64,000 nucleotides of DNA from Limnohabitans sp. Bal53 (GCF_003063355.1 NZ_NESH01000006.1:206975-270974), one strand, 5' to 3'. Shown: positions 8,405 to 17,389, counted from the first letter of the stretch. Notes: generated by a model not told the origin, from the sequence alone. Numbers and translations are program-made.

Positions 8405-9318
8405 CACCCACCCCGGTCCATGCCCACACCGCCCTGATCGGTTGGGGCCAGGTGCGCCACACGCGCCACCGCCCGGCGCACCATGCTTTCGCCTACCCGA
8501 CCGCGTTTTTGATGCTGCCGATGCGCAGTGTGCAGGCCTTGCAAGTGAACCAGGGGGAGGGATCGCCGCGCTTCGCTCGCGATGACGAAGGGGGTGGGGT
8601 GACAGCGCCCTATTCAAATCCCGTCACTGCGCGTGCAGCGCGGCAGTCCATGCCGAAGGTGTCTGGCCCTCCGGCGTTGGCACTGGCCATCAACCGCCGC
8701 GCCTGGTTCGCATTCCACGATGCCGACCATGGCGACGGCCGCAGCGCCGAGCGGGGTGGCGCGTTGGCCTGGCTGGACGAGCTGCTGCAGCGTGAGGGCA
8801 TCCAGGACGCCACGGGCGAGGTCTGGCTGCAGGCATTCCCGCGTGTGTTGGGCCATGCTTTCAAGCCCGTGAGTTTTTGGTACGCGCACCACGCCGACGG
8901 CAGCTTGGCCGCCATCGTGGCGGAGGTGAACAACACCTTTGGCGAACGCCACTGCTACCTGTTGCCCGAGCCGCAATACGGCCAAACCATGCTGGCCCAC
9001 AAGGTGTTCCATGTCTCGCCCTTTTGTGATGTGCAAGGCGAGTACCGCTTTCGATTCATGCGCACACAGCACAACGGGCAAGACCGCATCGTGGCGCGAG
9101 TGGACCATGGCGACGCCGATGGCCCTTTGATCGACACCAGTTGGAGCGGCGTGCTGGAGCCCGCAACGGCAGCCGCGCTGCGCCGCGTGATGTGGCGCTT
9201 TCCGCTGCTGACCTTGGGTGTGGTGGCCCGCATCCACTGGCATGCCCTCTTGCTGTGGCTGAAAAAAGTACCGTTTTGGCGCAAGCCCGAACCGCCCCGC
9301 GATTTTGTGACCCGATGA
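8401..9318 (+). CDS. DUF1365 family protein with an in-frame repeat insertion
   Basis: A 305-residue DUF1365 protein. Family hallmarks are HHAFAYPTAFLMLPM near the N-terminus, RRAWFAFHDADHGDG, and PRVLGHAFKPVSFWYAHHADG, then EVNNTFGERHCYLL. Between residues about 50 and 90 lies an extra stretch not expected in the family; it is encoded by a pair of inverted REP-like repeats (8560-8649) that keep the frame. The biochemical function is unknown; the gene sits between the flavin enzyme and the CFA-synthase-like enzyme, overlapping both by ATGA. A role in modified fatty acid synthesis is inferred from context. Confidence 0.85.
   Translation: MTPTPVHAHTALIGWGQVRHTRHRPAHHAFAYPTAFLMLPMRSVQALQVNQGEGSPRFARDDEGGGVTAPYSNPVTARAARQSMPKVSGPPALALAINRRAWFAFHDADHGDGRSAERGGALAWLDELLQREGIQDATGEVWLQAFPRVLGHAFKPVSFWYAHHADGSLAAIVAEVNNTFGERHCYLLPEPQYGQTMLAHKVFHVSPFCDVQGEYRFRFMRTQHNGQDRIVARVDHGDADGPLIDTSWSGVLEPATAAALRRVMWRFPLLTLGVVARIHWHALLLWLKKVPFWRKPEPPRDFVTR
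8560..8649. repeat. Inverted pair of REP-like palindromic repeats inside DUF1365 CDS
   Basis: The left unit at 8560-8587 contains CGCTTCGCTCGCGATGACG, and the right unit at 8621-8649 is a diverged inverted copy (CCGTCACTGCGCGTGCAGCG, then CGGCAGTCC). The core is the same as the element at 38418-38444 (25 of 26 bases). It resembles the short GTCATTGCGAGC-type REP family common between genes of proteobacteria, but here it lies within a reading frame and preserves it. Confidence 0.75.
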
Positions 9319-10589
9319 ACACTGGACCCCACCGGATGCCGACCTCGATGAAGACTGCAGACCACACCCAAGCCTTGGGTAACCGCGCCACCACCATTGC
9401 GCACGCCAGCTTGCCCAAAGCCGCTGCACGCTTGCTGAGCTTGTTGACGCGCCTGAAAATTGGAACACTGACGGTGCACGCGCCCGATGGCAACCTGCAG
9501 GTCTTTGGCACACACGAGGCCCCGTTTGCGGCTTTGCACATCCACCGCTGGGACATGTGTGCCGAGGTGCTGAAATCGGGTGACATCGGTTTTGCTGAGG
9601 GCTACATGGCCGGCGACTGGACCACGCCCGATTTGGCCGCTCTGCTGCGCTTGACCATTGCCAACCGGGACCACATTGAAAGCGCGATCTATGGCCACTG
9701 GCTGGGGCGTTTGTTTTACCGCGTCAAGCACTTGCTCAACCGCAACAACCGCAGCAACAGCCGCAAGAACATCCACGCGCACTATGACCTGGGCAATGCT
9801 TTTTACGAGCTGTGGCTGGACGGCACGATGAACTATTCGTCGGCCTGGTTTGAGGGCGACCACACCAAAGACATGGCCGAAGCCCAAAAGGCCAAGGTGC
9901 GCCGAGCCTTGCGCATGGTGAACGCCCAGCCGGGTGACCGCGTGCTGGAGATCGGCTGCGGCTGGGGTGCTTTGGCCGAGGCCGCTACCACCGAGTTTGG
10001 TGCGCGCATCACGGGCGTGACTTTGTCGACCGAGCAGCTGGCCTTTGCCAATGCCCGCATGCAATCGCACGGCGTGCAGCAAAGCGCCGACTTGCGCTTG
10101 CAAGACTACCGGGACATCGACGACGGCCCTTACGACGCGGTTTGCTCGATCGAGATGATCGAGGCGGTGGGGCAAGAATATTGGCCCATTTACTTCCAGA
10201 CCATCAGCCGCATGCTCAAGCCCGGTGGCCGTGCCTGCGTGCAAAGCATCACGATCGACGACCGCTTTTTTGAGCGCTACTTGCAATCGACAGATTTCAT
10301 CCAGCAGTACATCTTTCCAGGCGGCTGCTTGCCCAGCCCCAGCGAATTTCGCAAGCAAGCGCAAGCGGCCGGGCTGCAGGTGGTGGACGAGCTGAACTTC
10401 GGCCCTGATTACGCCGAGACCCTGCGCCGCTGGCGCGAGGCCTTCATGGCGCAACTCGACACCGTACGGACCCTGAAATTTGATGACCGTTTCATTCGCC
10501 TGTGGTCGTTTTATCTGGCGTACTGCGAAGCGGCTTTTGACGAGGCCAACATCGACGTGATCCAGTTCACTTTGGTTAAACCCGCTTGA
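9315..10589 (+). CDS. Cyclopropane-fatty-acyl-phospholipid synthase-family methyltransferase
   Basis: A 424-residue SAM-dependent methyltransferase of the CFA synthase family. The N-terminal lipid-binding part is followed by NIHAHYDLGNAFYELWLD, the SAM motif VLEIGCGWGALAEAA (about residues 213-227), SIEMIEAVGQEYW (the active-site Glu region) and the late motif FIQQYIFPGGCLPS. The enzyme methylates the double bond of membrane lipid acyl chains; in this neighbourhood it may give methylated or cyclopropane products that the flavin enzyme processes further. The start overlaps the DUF1365 stop (ATGA). Confidence 0.9.
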   Translation: MNTGPHRMPTSMKTADHTQALGNRATTIAHASLPKAAARLLSLLTRLKIGTLTVHAPDGNLQVFGTHEAPFAALHIHRWDMCAEVLKSGDIGFAEGYMAGDWTTPDLAALLRLTIANRDHIESAIYGHWLGRLFYRVKHLLNRNNRSNSRKNIHAHYDLGNAFYELWLDGTMNYSSAWFEGDHTKDMAEAQKAKVRRALRMVNAQPGDRVLEIGCGWGALAEAATTEFGARITGVTLSTEQLAFANARMQSHGVQQSADLRLQDYRDIDDGPYDAVCSIEMIEAVGQEYWPIYFQTISRMLKPGGRACVQSITIDDRFFERYLQSTDFIQQYIFPGGCLPSPSEFRKQAQAAGLQVVDELNFGPDYAETLRRWREAFMAQLDTVRTLKFDDRFIRLWSFYLAYCEAAFDEANIDVIQFTLVKPA

Positions 10590-11209
10590 TGCACATGGAA
10601 CGCCCGCACCCACCCACCCGCACCCACCGCCTGCACCCATGGGGCTTGCAGGTGCTGGGGTGCGCGCTGTTGTGCGGTGCGCTTGCGGGACAAACGTGGG
10701 CGCAAAGCACGACCGTGACCAGCCCGAATGCGGCTTTTTCGCGCCCTGAAATGACGGGCTTGGGCGGCGTGGTGCCGACCGCGCCTGTGCGTTTGCGGGT
10801 CTGGGGTTTTGAGGTGTACGACGCCCGTTTGTGGACCCCTGTAGGTTTTCGACATGGCGCATACACGCAGTTTTCGTTTGCGCTGGAATTGCAGTATTTG
10901 CGCAAACTCGAAGGTGCGGCCATTGCCAGCCGCTCAATCGATGAGATGCGGCGCGTGGGCGCGTTCAGCGAGGCCCAGTCGCAAAGCTGGCTGGCCGCCA
11001 TGCGCGAGCTGTTTCCCGATGTGCGCCAAGGCGAGCGCATCACGGGCATCAACCTGCCGGGCGTGGGGGCTGAATTCTGGGTCAATGGCCAACGTGTGGG
11101 CGTGGTGAAAGACCCGGCTTTTGCGCGATTGTTTTTTGGCATCTGGCTTGACGAGCGCACGTCCGAACCCAAAATGCGCGCCCAGTTGCTGCAAGGCTTG
11201 CAGCCATGA
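10589..11209 (+). CDS. Chalcone isomerase-like periplasmic protein
   Basis: A 206-residue protein with an N-terminal hydrophobic export signal ending near GQTWA/QS, then a chalcone-isomerase-like fold region (RLRVWGFEVYDARLWTP, ELQYLRKLEGAAIASRSIDEMRR, NGQRVGVVKDPAFARLFFGIWLDERT). Bacterial members of this superfamily are mostly fatty-acid-binding or of unknown function and are not flavonoid enzymes. Its start overlaps the methyltransferase stop by one base. Its place in the operon suggests binding or handling of the modified fatty acid in the periplasm (inference). Confidence 0.75.
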   Translation: MHMERPHPPTRTHRLHPWGLQVLGCALLCGALAGQTWAQSTTVTSPNAAFSRPEMTGLGGVVPTAPVRLRVWGFEVYDARLWTPVGFRHGAYTQFSFALELQYLRKLEGAAIASRSIDEMRRVGAFSEAQSQSWLAAMRELFPDVRQGERITGINLPGVGAEFWVNGQRVGVVKDPAFARLFFGIWLDERTSEPKMRAQLLQGLQP

Positions 11210-12558
11210 ACGACCAGGCCCAGTCAGCGCCTGCGAACCTGCCGCGCCAGGCCTCGGCCGCTTATGGTTTGCTGGGTTTGCCACTGGCCTTTGTGGCTTT
11301 GCCTGTGTATGTGCATTTGCCCAATTTGTATGCCCAGCAATACGGCGTGACGTTGGCCGCGTTGGGTGCGGTCCTTTTGCTCAGCCGCAGTGTGGATGCG
11401 GTGGTGGACCCGTGGCTTGGGCGTTGGGGCGACAAGCTTTACCGCCACTCATGGCAGGCTGTTTGGGTGGCTGCGGTGTTGTTGGCGTTGGCCGTGGCGC
11501 TGGGGTTTGCCGCTTTGTTTTTCCCGCCCGCAGCGGCCTTGTCGGCCACGGGTTTGCTGGTGTGGGTGGGTTGCGCGCTCACGCTCAGCCACTTGGCCTA
11601 CAGCGGGCTGGGCATCTTGCACCAGGCCTGGGCGGCGCGCCAAGGCGGCGGAGGCATTGCGCAAAGTCGTTGGGTCGCTTGGCGCGAGGGCTTTGCCTTG
11701 GTGGGGGTGTTGCTGGCGTCTGCTCTGCCTGCGCTGTGGGGCTGGGGGGCCACGACGGCCTTGCTGGTGCTCATGCTGGGGCTGGGTTTGTTGTCTTGGC
11801 GGCGGGTGGCGCGCAGCGCCTCGGCATCCAAGCTGGAGGCGGTTCCCGGTCATGCCGTGGGCAGCCTTTGGCAGCCGTGGCAGCATGCGGGCTTTCGTCG
11901 CTTGTTGATGGTCTTTATGCTCAACGGACTGGCCAGCGCCGTGCCTGCTACGCTGGTGCTGTTTTTTGTGCAAGACCTGCTGCAAGCGCCCAAGGCCATG
12001 GAGCCGTTGTTTCTGGGTTTGTATTTCGCCGCCGGGGCGCTGTCGTTTCCGCTCTGGCTCAAGGTGATCGACCGCATCGGTTTGCTGCGCACTTGGGCCA
12101 CAGGCATGGCTTTGTCGGTGCTGGCTTTTGTGAGTGTGGTCACGTTGGGCGCGGGCGATACGACGGGCTTTTTGATCGTGTGTGCCCTGTCGGGTATGGC
12201 GCTGGGCGCGGACCTCACGGTGCCTGGCGCCCTGCTCAACCAGCTGATTGACCGCTGTGGCGAGCGGGGCCGCACAGAAGGCGCGTTCATGGGCTGGTGG
12301 AATCTGGCCACCAAACTCAATCTGGCTTTGGCCGCCGTGCTGTCTTTGCCATTGCTCGGCCTGTGGGGTTATGCCCCAGGCCAGCAAGGTGACGATGCCG
12401 TGCTGGCGCTGGGCTTGGCTTACGGCCTGCTGCCTTGTGTGCTCAAGCTCTTGGCCGGACTGGCTTTGTATGCGGGCCTGATGCGTCGCCCCGATTTGAT
12501 CGCGGGACCTGAATTGGCGCACCCTTTGGCCCATCCTTCGGCTCACCCTTCGGCATGA
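11206..12558 (+). CDS. MFS transporter (GPH/melibiose-carrier-like)
   Basis: A 450-residue membrane protein with about twelve transmembrane segments. LSRSVDAVVDPWLGRWGDK in loop 2-3 matches the DxxxDPxxG signature of GPH-type cation symporters, and RTEGAFMGWWNLATKLN resembles the corresponding C-terminal half. The substrate is unknown; homologues occur in the same stress-lipid operon of other proteobacteria. The start overlaps the upstream stop (ATGA). The C-terminus carries a short low-complexity HPLAHPSAHPSA tail. Confidence 0.8.
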   Translation: MNDQAQSAPANLPRQASAAYGLLGLPLAFVALPVYVHLPNLYAQQYGVTLAALGAVLLLSRSVDAVVDPWLGRWGDKLYRHSWQAVWVAAVLLALAVALGFAALFFPPAAALSATGLLVWVGCALTLSHLAYSGLGILHQAWAARQGGGGIAQSRWVAWREGFALVGVLLASALPALWGWGATTALLVLMLGLGLLSWRRVARSASASKLEAVPGHAVGSLWQPWQHAGFRRLLMVFMLNGLASAVPATLVLFFVQDLLQAPKAMEPLFLGLYFAAGALSFPLWLKVIDRIGLLRTWATGMALSVLAFVSVVTLGAGDTTGFLIVCALSGMALGADLTVPGALLNQLIDRCGERGRTEGAFMGWWNLATKLNLALAAVLSLPLLGLWGYAPGQQGDDAVLALGLAYGLLPCVLKLLAGLALYAGLMRRPDLIAGPELAHPLAHPSAHPSA

Positions 12559-12590
12559 GCCGCTTTGAACAGACAACACGGGAGCCTTCC

Positions 12591-13187
12591 ATGCAACAAC
12601 CTCACCCCGCCATGATCCAACGCCGCACCGCCCTGAGCCGCTTGGGCGCTTTGTCCGTGGTCGCGGCCACGCCCTTTGTGGCCAGCTGCGCCGGGCCTCA
12701 GGTGCAAAACTATGCACAAGAAAAACCGCTGCTGGATTTGCGCACCTACTTCACCGGCACCATCGACGCCTGGGGCGTGTTCACCGACCGCAGCGGCCAG
12801 GTGGTCAAACGTTTCACCGTGGTGATGGACTGCAGCTGGAACGGCGACGAAGGCGTGTTGGACGAGGCCTTTGTTTACTCGGACGGCACGAAGCAGCGCC
12901 GCGTCTGGAAGCTCAAAGCCGGACCCAACGGCACTTACACAGGCCGCGCCGACGATGTGGTGGGCGAGGCCTCGGGCCAAGTCAGTGGCAACGCCTTTCG
13001 CTGGGGCTATACCTTGGCTTTGCCGGTCGATGGCCGGGTTTGGAACGTCGATTTTGACGACTGGATGTACCTGATGGACGACCGCGTCATGCTCAACAAA
13101 GCCACCATGAGCAAATGGGGCGTGAAGCTGGGCGAAGTCACCTTGTCCTTCACACGCCGCACGCCTTTGGCGGCCAAGCCGGGTTGA
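12591..13187 (+). CDS. DUF3833 family putative lipoprotein
   Basis: A 198-residue protein. The N-terminus has twin arginines (QRRTALSRLG), a hydrophobic stretch and a lipobox-like FVASC, so lipid attachment near residue 32 is likely. The body is DUF3833-like: a lipocalin-type beta-rich protein with FTGTIDAWGVFTDRSGQVV and DDWMYLMDDRVMLNKATMSKWG. DUF3833 genes accompany CFA-synthase/DUF1365 clusters. The start at 12591 has GGAG upstream; an earlier ATG at 12555 overlaps the MFS stop and cannot be excluded. Confidence 0.8.
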   Translation: MQQPHPAMIQRRTALSRLGALSVVAATPFVASCAGPQVQNYAQEKPLLDLRTYFTGTIDAWGVFTDRSGQVVKRFTVVMDCSWNGDEGVLDEAFVYSDGTKQRRVWKLKAGPNGTYTGRADDVVGEASGQVSGNAFRWGYTLALPVDGRVWNVDFDDWMYLMDDRVMLNKATMSKWGVKLGEVTLSFTRRTPLAAKPG

Positions 13188-14080
13188 TGCGCATGAATCC
13201 TCACTCCTCTGGCGCGGCTGCACTGGCCACCGAATCGGCCGACATGGCCATGCCCAAAGTTGGCCCACAAACGGCGGCAACCGCCCCGCAGGTGCCAGCC
13301 AGAAGCTGGCTGCAATTGAACACGCCAATGACCGACTGGCAAGGCCGTCGGGTTTGGCTGGTGGGTGCTTCCACCGGCATTGGCCTGGCCTGTGCACAAG
13401 CGCTGCGCTCAGCTGGGGCGCAGGTGGTGGTGTCGGCCCGCAACCCTCAAGGCGTGTTGGACTGGGCCGAGAAGGATTCGGGCGTGCAGTGGCGTGCACT
13501 GGATGTGAGCGATGCTTCCCAAGTGCAGGCCATGACCCGCGATCTGTTGGCCGAAGGCCCACTCGACATGGTCGTGTATGCGGCAGGCTACTACCGTGCC
13601 CAACGCGCCACGGCCATGGACATGGACGACTTGCTGCAGCATGACAAGGTCAATTACCAAGGTGCTTTGCAGGTGATTCACGCGGTGCTGCCCGGCATGC
13701 TGGCGCGAGGCAGTGGTCACATCAGCCTGCTCAGCAGCGTGGCCGGTTGGCGTGGCCTGCCCAATGGTCTGGCTTACGGCCCAACCAAGGCTGCCCTGAC
13801 CCACTTGGCCGAGACGCTGTACATCGACCTGCAAGACCAAGGCATTGGCGTGAGTGTGGTCAACCCCGGTTTTGTGGCCACCCCGCTCACGGCGCAAAAC
13901 GAGTTCACCATGCCCGCCCTGATCAGCCCCGAAGAGGCCGCCCGCCAAATGCTCAAAGGCTGGGCAGCAGGTCAGTTCGACATCCATTTCCCCAAGCGCT
14001 TCACGCTTTGGCTCAAACTGCTGCGCTTGCTGCCTTATCGCCTGTACTTCCCGCTGGTGCGCAAGTTCACGGGGCTCTAA
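13187..14080 (+). CDS. SDR-family NAD(P)-dependent oxidoreductase
   Basis: A 297-residue short-chain dehydrogenase. The variable N-terminal 45 residues precede the cofactor motif GASTGIG; the Ser of SLLSSVAG and YGPTK complete the catalytic triad. The C-terminal tail FPKRFTLWLKLLRLLPYRLYFPLVRK is amphipathic and basic, suggesting membrane association. The start overlaps the DUF3833 stop by one base (TGATG); ATG 13193 is an alternative. A role in reducing or oxidising lipid intermediates is contextual inference. Confidence 0.85.
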   Translation: MRMNPHSSGAAALATESADMAMPKVGPQTAATAPQVPARSWLQLNTPMTDWQGRRVWLVGASTGIGLACAQALRSAGAQVVVSARNPQGVLDWAEKDSGVQWRALDVSDASQVQAMTRDLLAEGPLDMVVYAAGYYRAQRATAMDMDDLLQHDKVNYQGALQVIHAVLPGMLARGSGHISLLSSVAGWRGLPNGLAYGPTKAALTHLAETLYIDLQDQGIGVSVVNPGFVATPLTAQNEFTMPALISPEEAARQMLKGWAAGQFDIHFPKRFTLWLKLLRLLPYRLYFPLVRKFTGL

Positions 14081-14100
14081 GTCTGAATTGAAAGCCGAAC

Positions 14101-14535
14101 ATGGACAAGCGACAAGCCACACAAAAACTGGCCACGTTTTTTGAAACCCTGTCACCGCAAAGCGTGACCCAGCTGCACACGGTCTACGACGCACAAGCCC
14201 GCTTCAAGGACCCTTTCAACGAGGTGCAGGGCTTGCCCGAAATCGAGAAGATTTTCCGCCACATGTACGTGGCGCTGGAGCAACCGCACTTTGTGGTGAC
14301 CGGTCAGGTGGTGGACGGCGCACAGGCCTTCCTGACTTGGGAGTTTCGCTTCCGCTTCAAGCGCTTTGACACCACCACGCTGCAAGCCGTTCGTGGTGCC
14401 AGCCATGTGGTGTTCAACGAGCAGGGCTTGGTGACAATGCACCGCGATTACTGGGATGCGGCCGAAGAGCTGTACGAAAAACTGCCCGTCGTGGGCGGCG
14501 TGATGCGCTGGCTCAAAAAACGCGCCAACACCTGA
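14101..14535 (+). CDS. NTF2/SnoaL-like small protein
   Basis: A 144-residue single-domain protein with an NTF2-like cone fold: FFETLSPQSVTQLHTVYDAQARFKDPFNEVQG, then a beta-rich half ending with HRDYWDAAEELYEKLPVVGGVMRWLKKR. Related proteins lie at the end of DUF1365/CFA/DUF3833 operons. No catalytic residues can be assigned. It is 20 bp after the SDR gene and is probably the last gene of the operon. Confidence 0.75.
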   Translation: MDKRQATQKLATFFETLSPQSVTQLHTVYDAQARFKDPFNEVQGLPEIEKIFRHMYVALEQPHFVVTGQVVDGAQAFLTWEFRFRFKRFDTTTLQAVRGASHVVFNEQGLVTMHRDYWDAAEELYEKLPVVGGVMRWLKKRANT

Positions 14536-14573
14536 AGTCAAACGACGTGCCGGACATTGCGCCCGCCAAGGGT

Positions 14574-15188
14574 TTAGTTCGGCAGACTCTCCGCAAAGCT
14601 GGTCCGCTGCGCCAATTTGTCGTGCAGTTTGTGCAAGTTGGGGTAAGGCGTGCGCCAGTCGATTTGCGGGAAGCGGAAATCCAGATAGCCTAAGGCGCAG
14701 CCTACGGCGATATCGGACAGGCTCAGGTGGATGCCGGAACAAAATGCTTTATCGCCCAAACCGGTGCTCATGGCCCGCAGTGCGTGCTGGATCTTGTCGA
14801 GTTGGCGATCAATCCAGGCCTGACTGCGCTGGCTGTCTTCGCGTTCGGTCCAGACGGCCTCCATGCGAGCGAGCAGGGCCGCATCGAGCAGGCCGTCGGC
14901 CAAGGCTTCCCAGGTTTTGACTTCAGCACGTTCGCGCCCTGCCGATGGAATCAGCTTGCCCACAGGCGACAAGGTGTCCAGGTACTCCACGATCACGCGC
15001 GAGTCAAAAACTGCTTCACCGCCCTCCATCACCAAACAGGGCACCTTGCCCAAGGGGTTTGACACATGAATCTGGGTCTGGGCAGACCACACGTCTTCAG
15101 TGACGAATTGGTAGTCCAGCTTTTTCTCGGCCATGACAACACGCACCTTGCGAACATAGGGACTGGTGACCGAGCCGATGAGTTTCAT
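14574..15188 (-). CDS. Glutathione S-transferase family protein
   Basis: A 204-residue cytosolic GST. The thioredoxin-like N-terminal domain begins MKLIGSVTSPYVRKVRV with the Ser-Pro-Tyr active-site area and the GSH-binding VPCLV and DSRVIVEYLD; the all-helical C-terminal domain contains LSLSDIAVGCALGYLDFR (N-capping box and hydrophobic staple). It probably conjugates glutathione to electrophiles or reduces peroxides. It converges on the NTF2-like gene and diverges from purB. Confidence 0.88.
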   Translation of the reverse strand: MKLIGSVTSPYVRKVRVVMAEKKLDYQFVTEDVWSAQTQIHVSNPLGKVPCLVMEGGEAVFDSRVIVEYLDTLSPVGKLIPSAGRERAEVKTWEALADGLLDAALLARMEAVWTEREDSQRSQAWIDRQLDKIQHALRAMSTGLGDKAFCSGIHLSLSDIAVGCALGYLDFRFPQIDWRTPYPNLHKLHDKLAQRTSFAESLPN

Positions 15189-15346
15189 AAATCAGAAGAA
15201 GTAACAAATAAATGGATAACGGATTCTAGGTGAAGCATAAGCATGTTTTTGGTGTCTTGCGCAATGTGTTGCAGGCATGGGGTCATGTCTGGGTGCAGAC
15301 AAACCGCGCCATCGTGCTGCCGAAATGCGGCACTTACAATCCACGC

Positions 15347-16747
15347 ATGAATTTCACCCCCATTTCCGCCTTGTCGCCGCTGGATGGCCGTTATGCCAGC
15401 AAACTCAATGCCTTGCGCCCGCTCATGAGCGAGCAGGGCTATATGCACCGCCGCGTTCAGGTCGAAATTGCCTGGTTCATCGCTTTGTCCGATGCCAGTT
15501 TCGCCGAGTTCAAGCCCCTGTCGCCCGGGGCGCGCTCTTATCTGACCGGCTTGGTCAAAAACTTCAGCGAAGCCGATGCCGTGGCCATCAAGGACTTTGA
15601 AAAGACCACCAACCACGATGTCAAAGCGGTGGAGTACTGGATCAAGTCCAAGTTCAAGGACCGCCCTGAGCTGGAAAAAGCGGCCGAGTTTGTGCACTTT
15701 GCCTGCACGAGCGAGGACATCAACAACACCAGCCATGCCTTGCAGCTCAAGGGGGCACGCGCCCAGGTGCTCTTGCCGGGTCTGGATGGCTTGATCGCCA
15801 AACTGCGCGAGATGGCGCACACCTTTGCCGAAGTGCCCATGCTCAGCCGCACCCATGGCCAGACCGCCAGCCCCACCACCGTGGGCAAGGAAATGGCCAA
15901 CGTGGTCATGCGCCTGAAGGGGTGCCGCGACAAAATCGCGGCCGTTGAGCTCATGGGCAAGATGAACGGTGCAGTGGGCAACTACAACGCCCACCTGTCA
16001 GCTTGGCCCGACTTTGACTGGGAAGCCTTTGCACGGAAAGTGGTCGAGACGCCTGAGCTGGGTGAAACGCAGGCCAGCCAATGGGGCCTGGGCCTGAAGT
16101 TCCAGCCTTACAGCATCCAGATTGAGCCGCACGACTACATGGCCGAGCTCTTTGACGCCGTGGCCCGCAGCAACACCATCTTGATCGACCTGTCACGTGA
16201 CATCTGGGGCTATGTGAGCTTGGGCTACTTCAAGCAACGCCTCAAAGCCGGCGAGATTGGCTCTTCCACCATGCCGCACAAGGTCAACCCCATCGACTTT
16301 GAAAACGCCGAAGGTAACCTGGGCTTGGCCAATGCCGTGCTCAAGCACCTGAGCGAAAAGCTGCCGATCAGCCGCTGGCAGCGTGACCTGACCGATTCCA
16401 CCGTGTTGCGCAACATGGGTGTGGGCTTGGGCTACACCGCGCTGGCCCATGCTTCGCTCATGACCGGACTGAACAAACTGGAGCTCAACGAAGAAGCGCT
16501 GGCCGCCGATTTGGACGCCGCTTGGGAAGTGTTGGCCGAACCGATCCAGACGGTGATGCGCCGCTATGGCGTGCAGGGTGCGTATGAAAAGCTCAAGGAA
16601 GTCACCCGAGGCAAGACCGTGACGGCTGCTGATCTGCACGGCCTGATTGCCGCGCTGGAGATTCCTCAAGCCGACAAGGAGAGGCTGCTGGCCATGACGC
16701 CGGGCAGCTACATCGGCAAGGCCGCCGAGCTGGCCCGCCGGGTCTGA
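15347..16747 (+). CDS. purB: Adenylosuccinate lyase
   Basis: A 466-residue enzyme of the fumarase/aspartase superfamily acting twice in purine synthesis (SAICAR to AICAR, and adenylosuccinate to AMP). Signature GSSTMPHKVNPIDFENAEGN is present, as are FACTSEDINN and SRTHGQTASPTTVGKE with the catalytic His. The protein begins MNFTPISALSPLDGRY, as in gammaproteobacterial PurB. A TTACAAT stretch nine bases upstream of the start may be a -10 element, which would mean a very short leader. Confidence 0.96.
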   Translation: MNFTPISALSPLDGRYASKLNALRPLMSEQGYMHRRVQVEIAWFIALSDASFAEFKPLSPGARSYLTGLVKNFSEADAVAIKDFEKTTNHDVKAVEYWIKSKFKDRPELEKAAEFVHFACTSEDINNTSHALQLKGARAQVLLPGLDGLIAKLREMAHTFAEVPMLSRTHGQTASPTTVGKEMANVVMRLKGCRDKIAAVELMGKMNGAVGNYNAHLSAWPDFDWEAFARKVVETPELGETQASQWGLGLKFQPYSIQIEPHDYMAELFDAVARSNTILIDLSRDIWGYVSLGYFKQRLKAGEIGSSTMPHKVNPIDFENAEGNLGLANAVLKHLSEKLPISRWQRDLTDSTVLRNMGVGLGYTALAHASLMTGLNKLELNEEALAADLDAAWEVLAEPIQTVMRRYGVQGAYEKLKEVTRGKTVTAADLHGLIAALEIPQADKERLLAMTPGSYIGKAAELARRV

Positions 16748-16756
16748 TGGGTGGAT

Positions 16757-17317
16757 ATGGCCCTCAAATCCACCATCTACAAAGCCAACCTGTCGATTGC
16801 TGACATCGATCACAGCTACTACGAAGACCACCAGCTCACACTGGCGCGTCACCCCAGCGAGACCGACGAGCGCATGATGATCCGTCTGCTCGGTTTGGCC
16901 ATCAATGCCTACAAGCTGCAAGCCGTGTGCAAAGGCGACGGCAAGTTGGCTTTTGGCGCAGGCCTGTCGGACCCGGACGATCCGGACGTGAGCCTGCGTG
17001 ACTTCACCGGTCAGACCCGCATGTGGATCGAAGTCGGTCAGCCCGAAGACAAGCCCATCATGAAAGCTTGTCAAAAGGCCGATGAGGTGTTGTTGTATTG
17101 CTTCAACCACGCAGCCGAAGTCTGGTGGAAAGGCATTGAGACCAAACTGACGCGACTGGACAAGCTGCAGGTCTGGCGCGTGCCCACCGAAGGCTCACAA
17201 GAGTTGGCCAAACTGGCTGAACGCAGCATGCAGCTGCAAGCCACGGTGCAAGAAGGCGAGGTCACCTTCAGCAGCGACAAGGGCAGCGTCCACATTGAGC
17301 TGGTGCGCTGGAAATAA
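16757..17317 (+). CDS. yaeQ: YaeQ family protein
   Basis: A 186-residue YaeQ homologue starting MALKSTIYKANLSIADIDHSYYEDHQLTLARHPSETDERMM-like. The fold resembles PD-(D/E)xK nucleases; MIRLLGLAINAYK, QTRMWIEVGQPED and the lysine-rich surface around KACQKADEVLLYC are family features. YaeQ was linked to suppression of rfaH loss in E. coli; its molecular role is unclear. A GTG at 16751 is an alternative start. It lies 9 bp after purB. Confidence 0.85.
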   Translation: MALKSTIYKANLSIADIDHSYYEDHQLTLARHPSETDERMMIRLLGLAINAYKLQAVCKGDGKLAFGAGLSDPDDPDVSLRDFTGQTRMWIEVGQPEDKPIMKACQKADEVLLYCFNHAAEVWWKGIETKLTRLDKLQVWRVPTEGSQELAKLAERSMQLQATVQEGEVTFSSDKGSVHIELVRWK

Positions 17318-17389
17318 GGGGCCGCTTTGGCGGGTGGACAGCGGTCACACCGCCGCCCAGCCCTGCTGAGCCTCTCTGGCTGAGGATTT

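Noticed and set aside
10589..11209. True chalcone isomerase of flavonoid metabolism
   Set aside because: The protein is exported and sits in a lipid-stress operon; bacterial family members generally lack flavonoid function.
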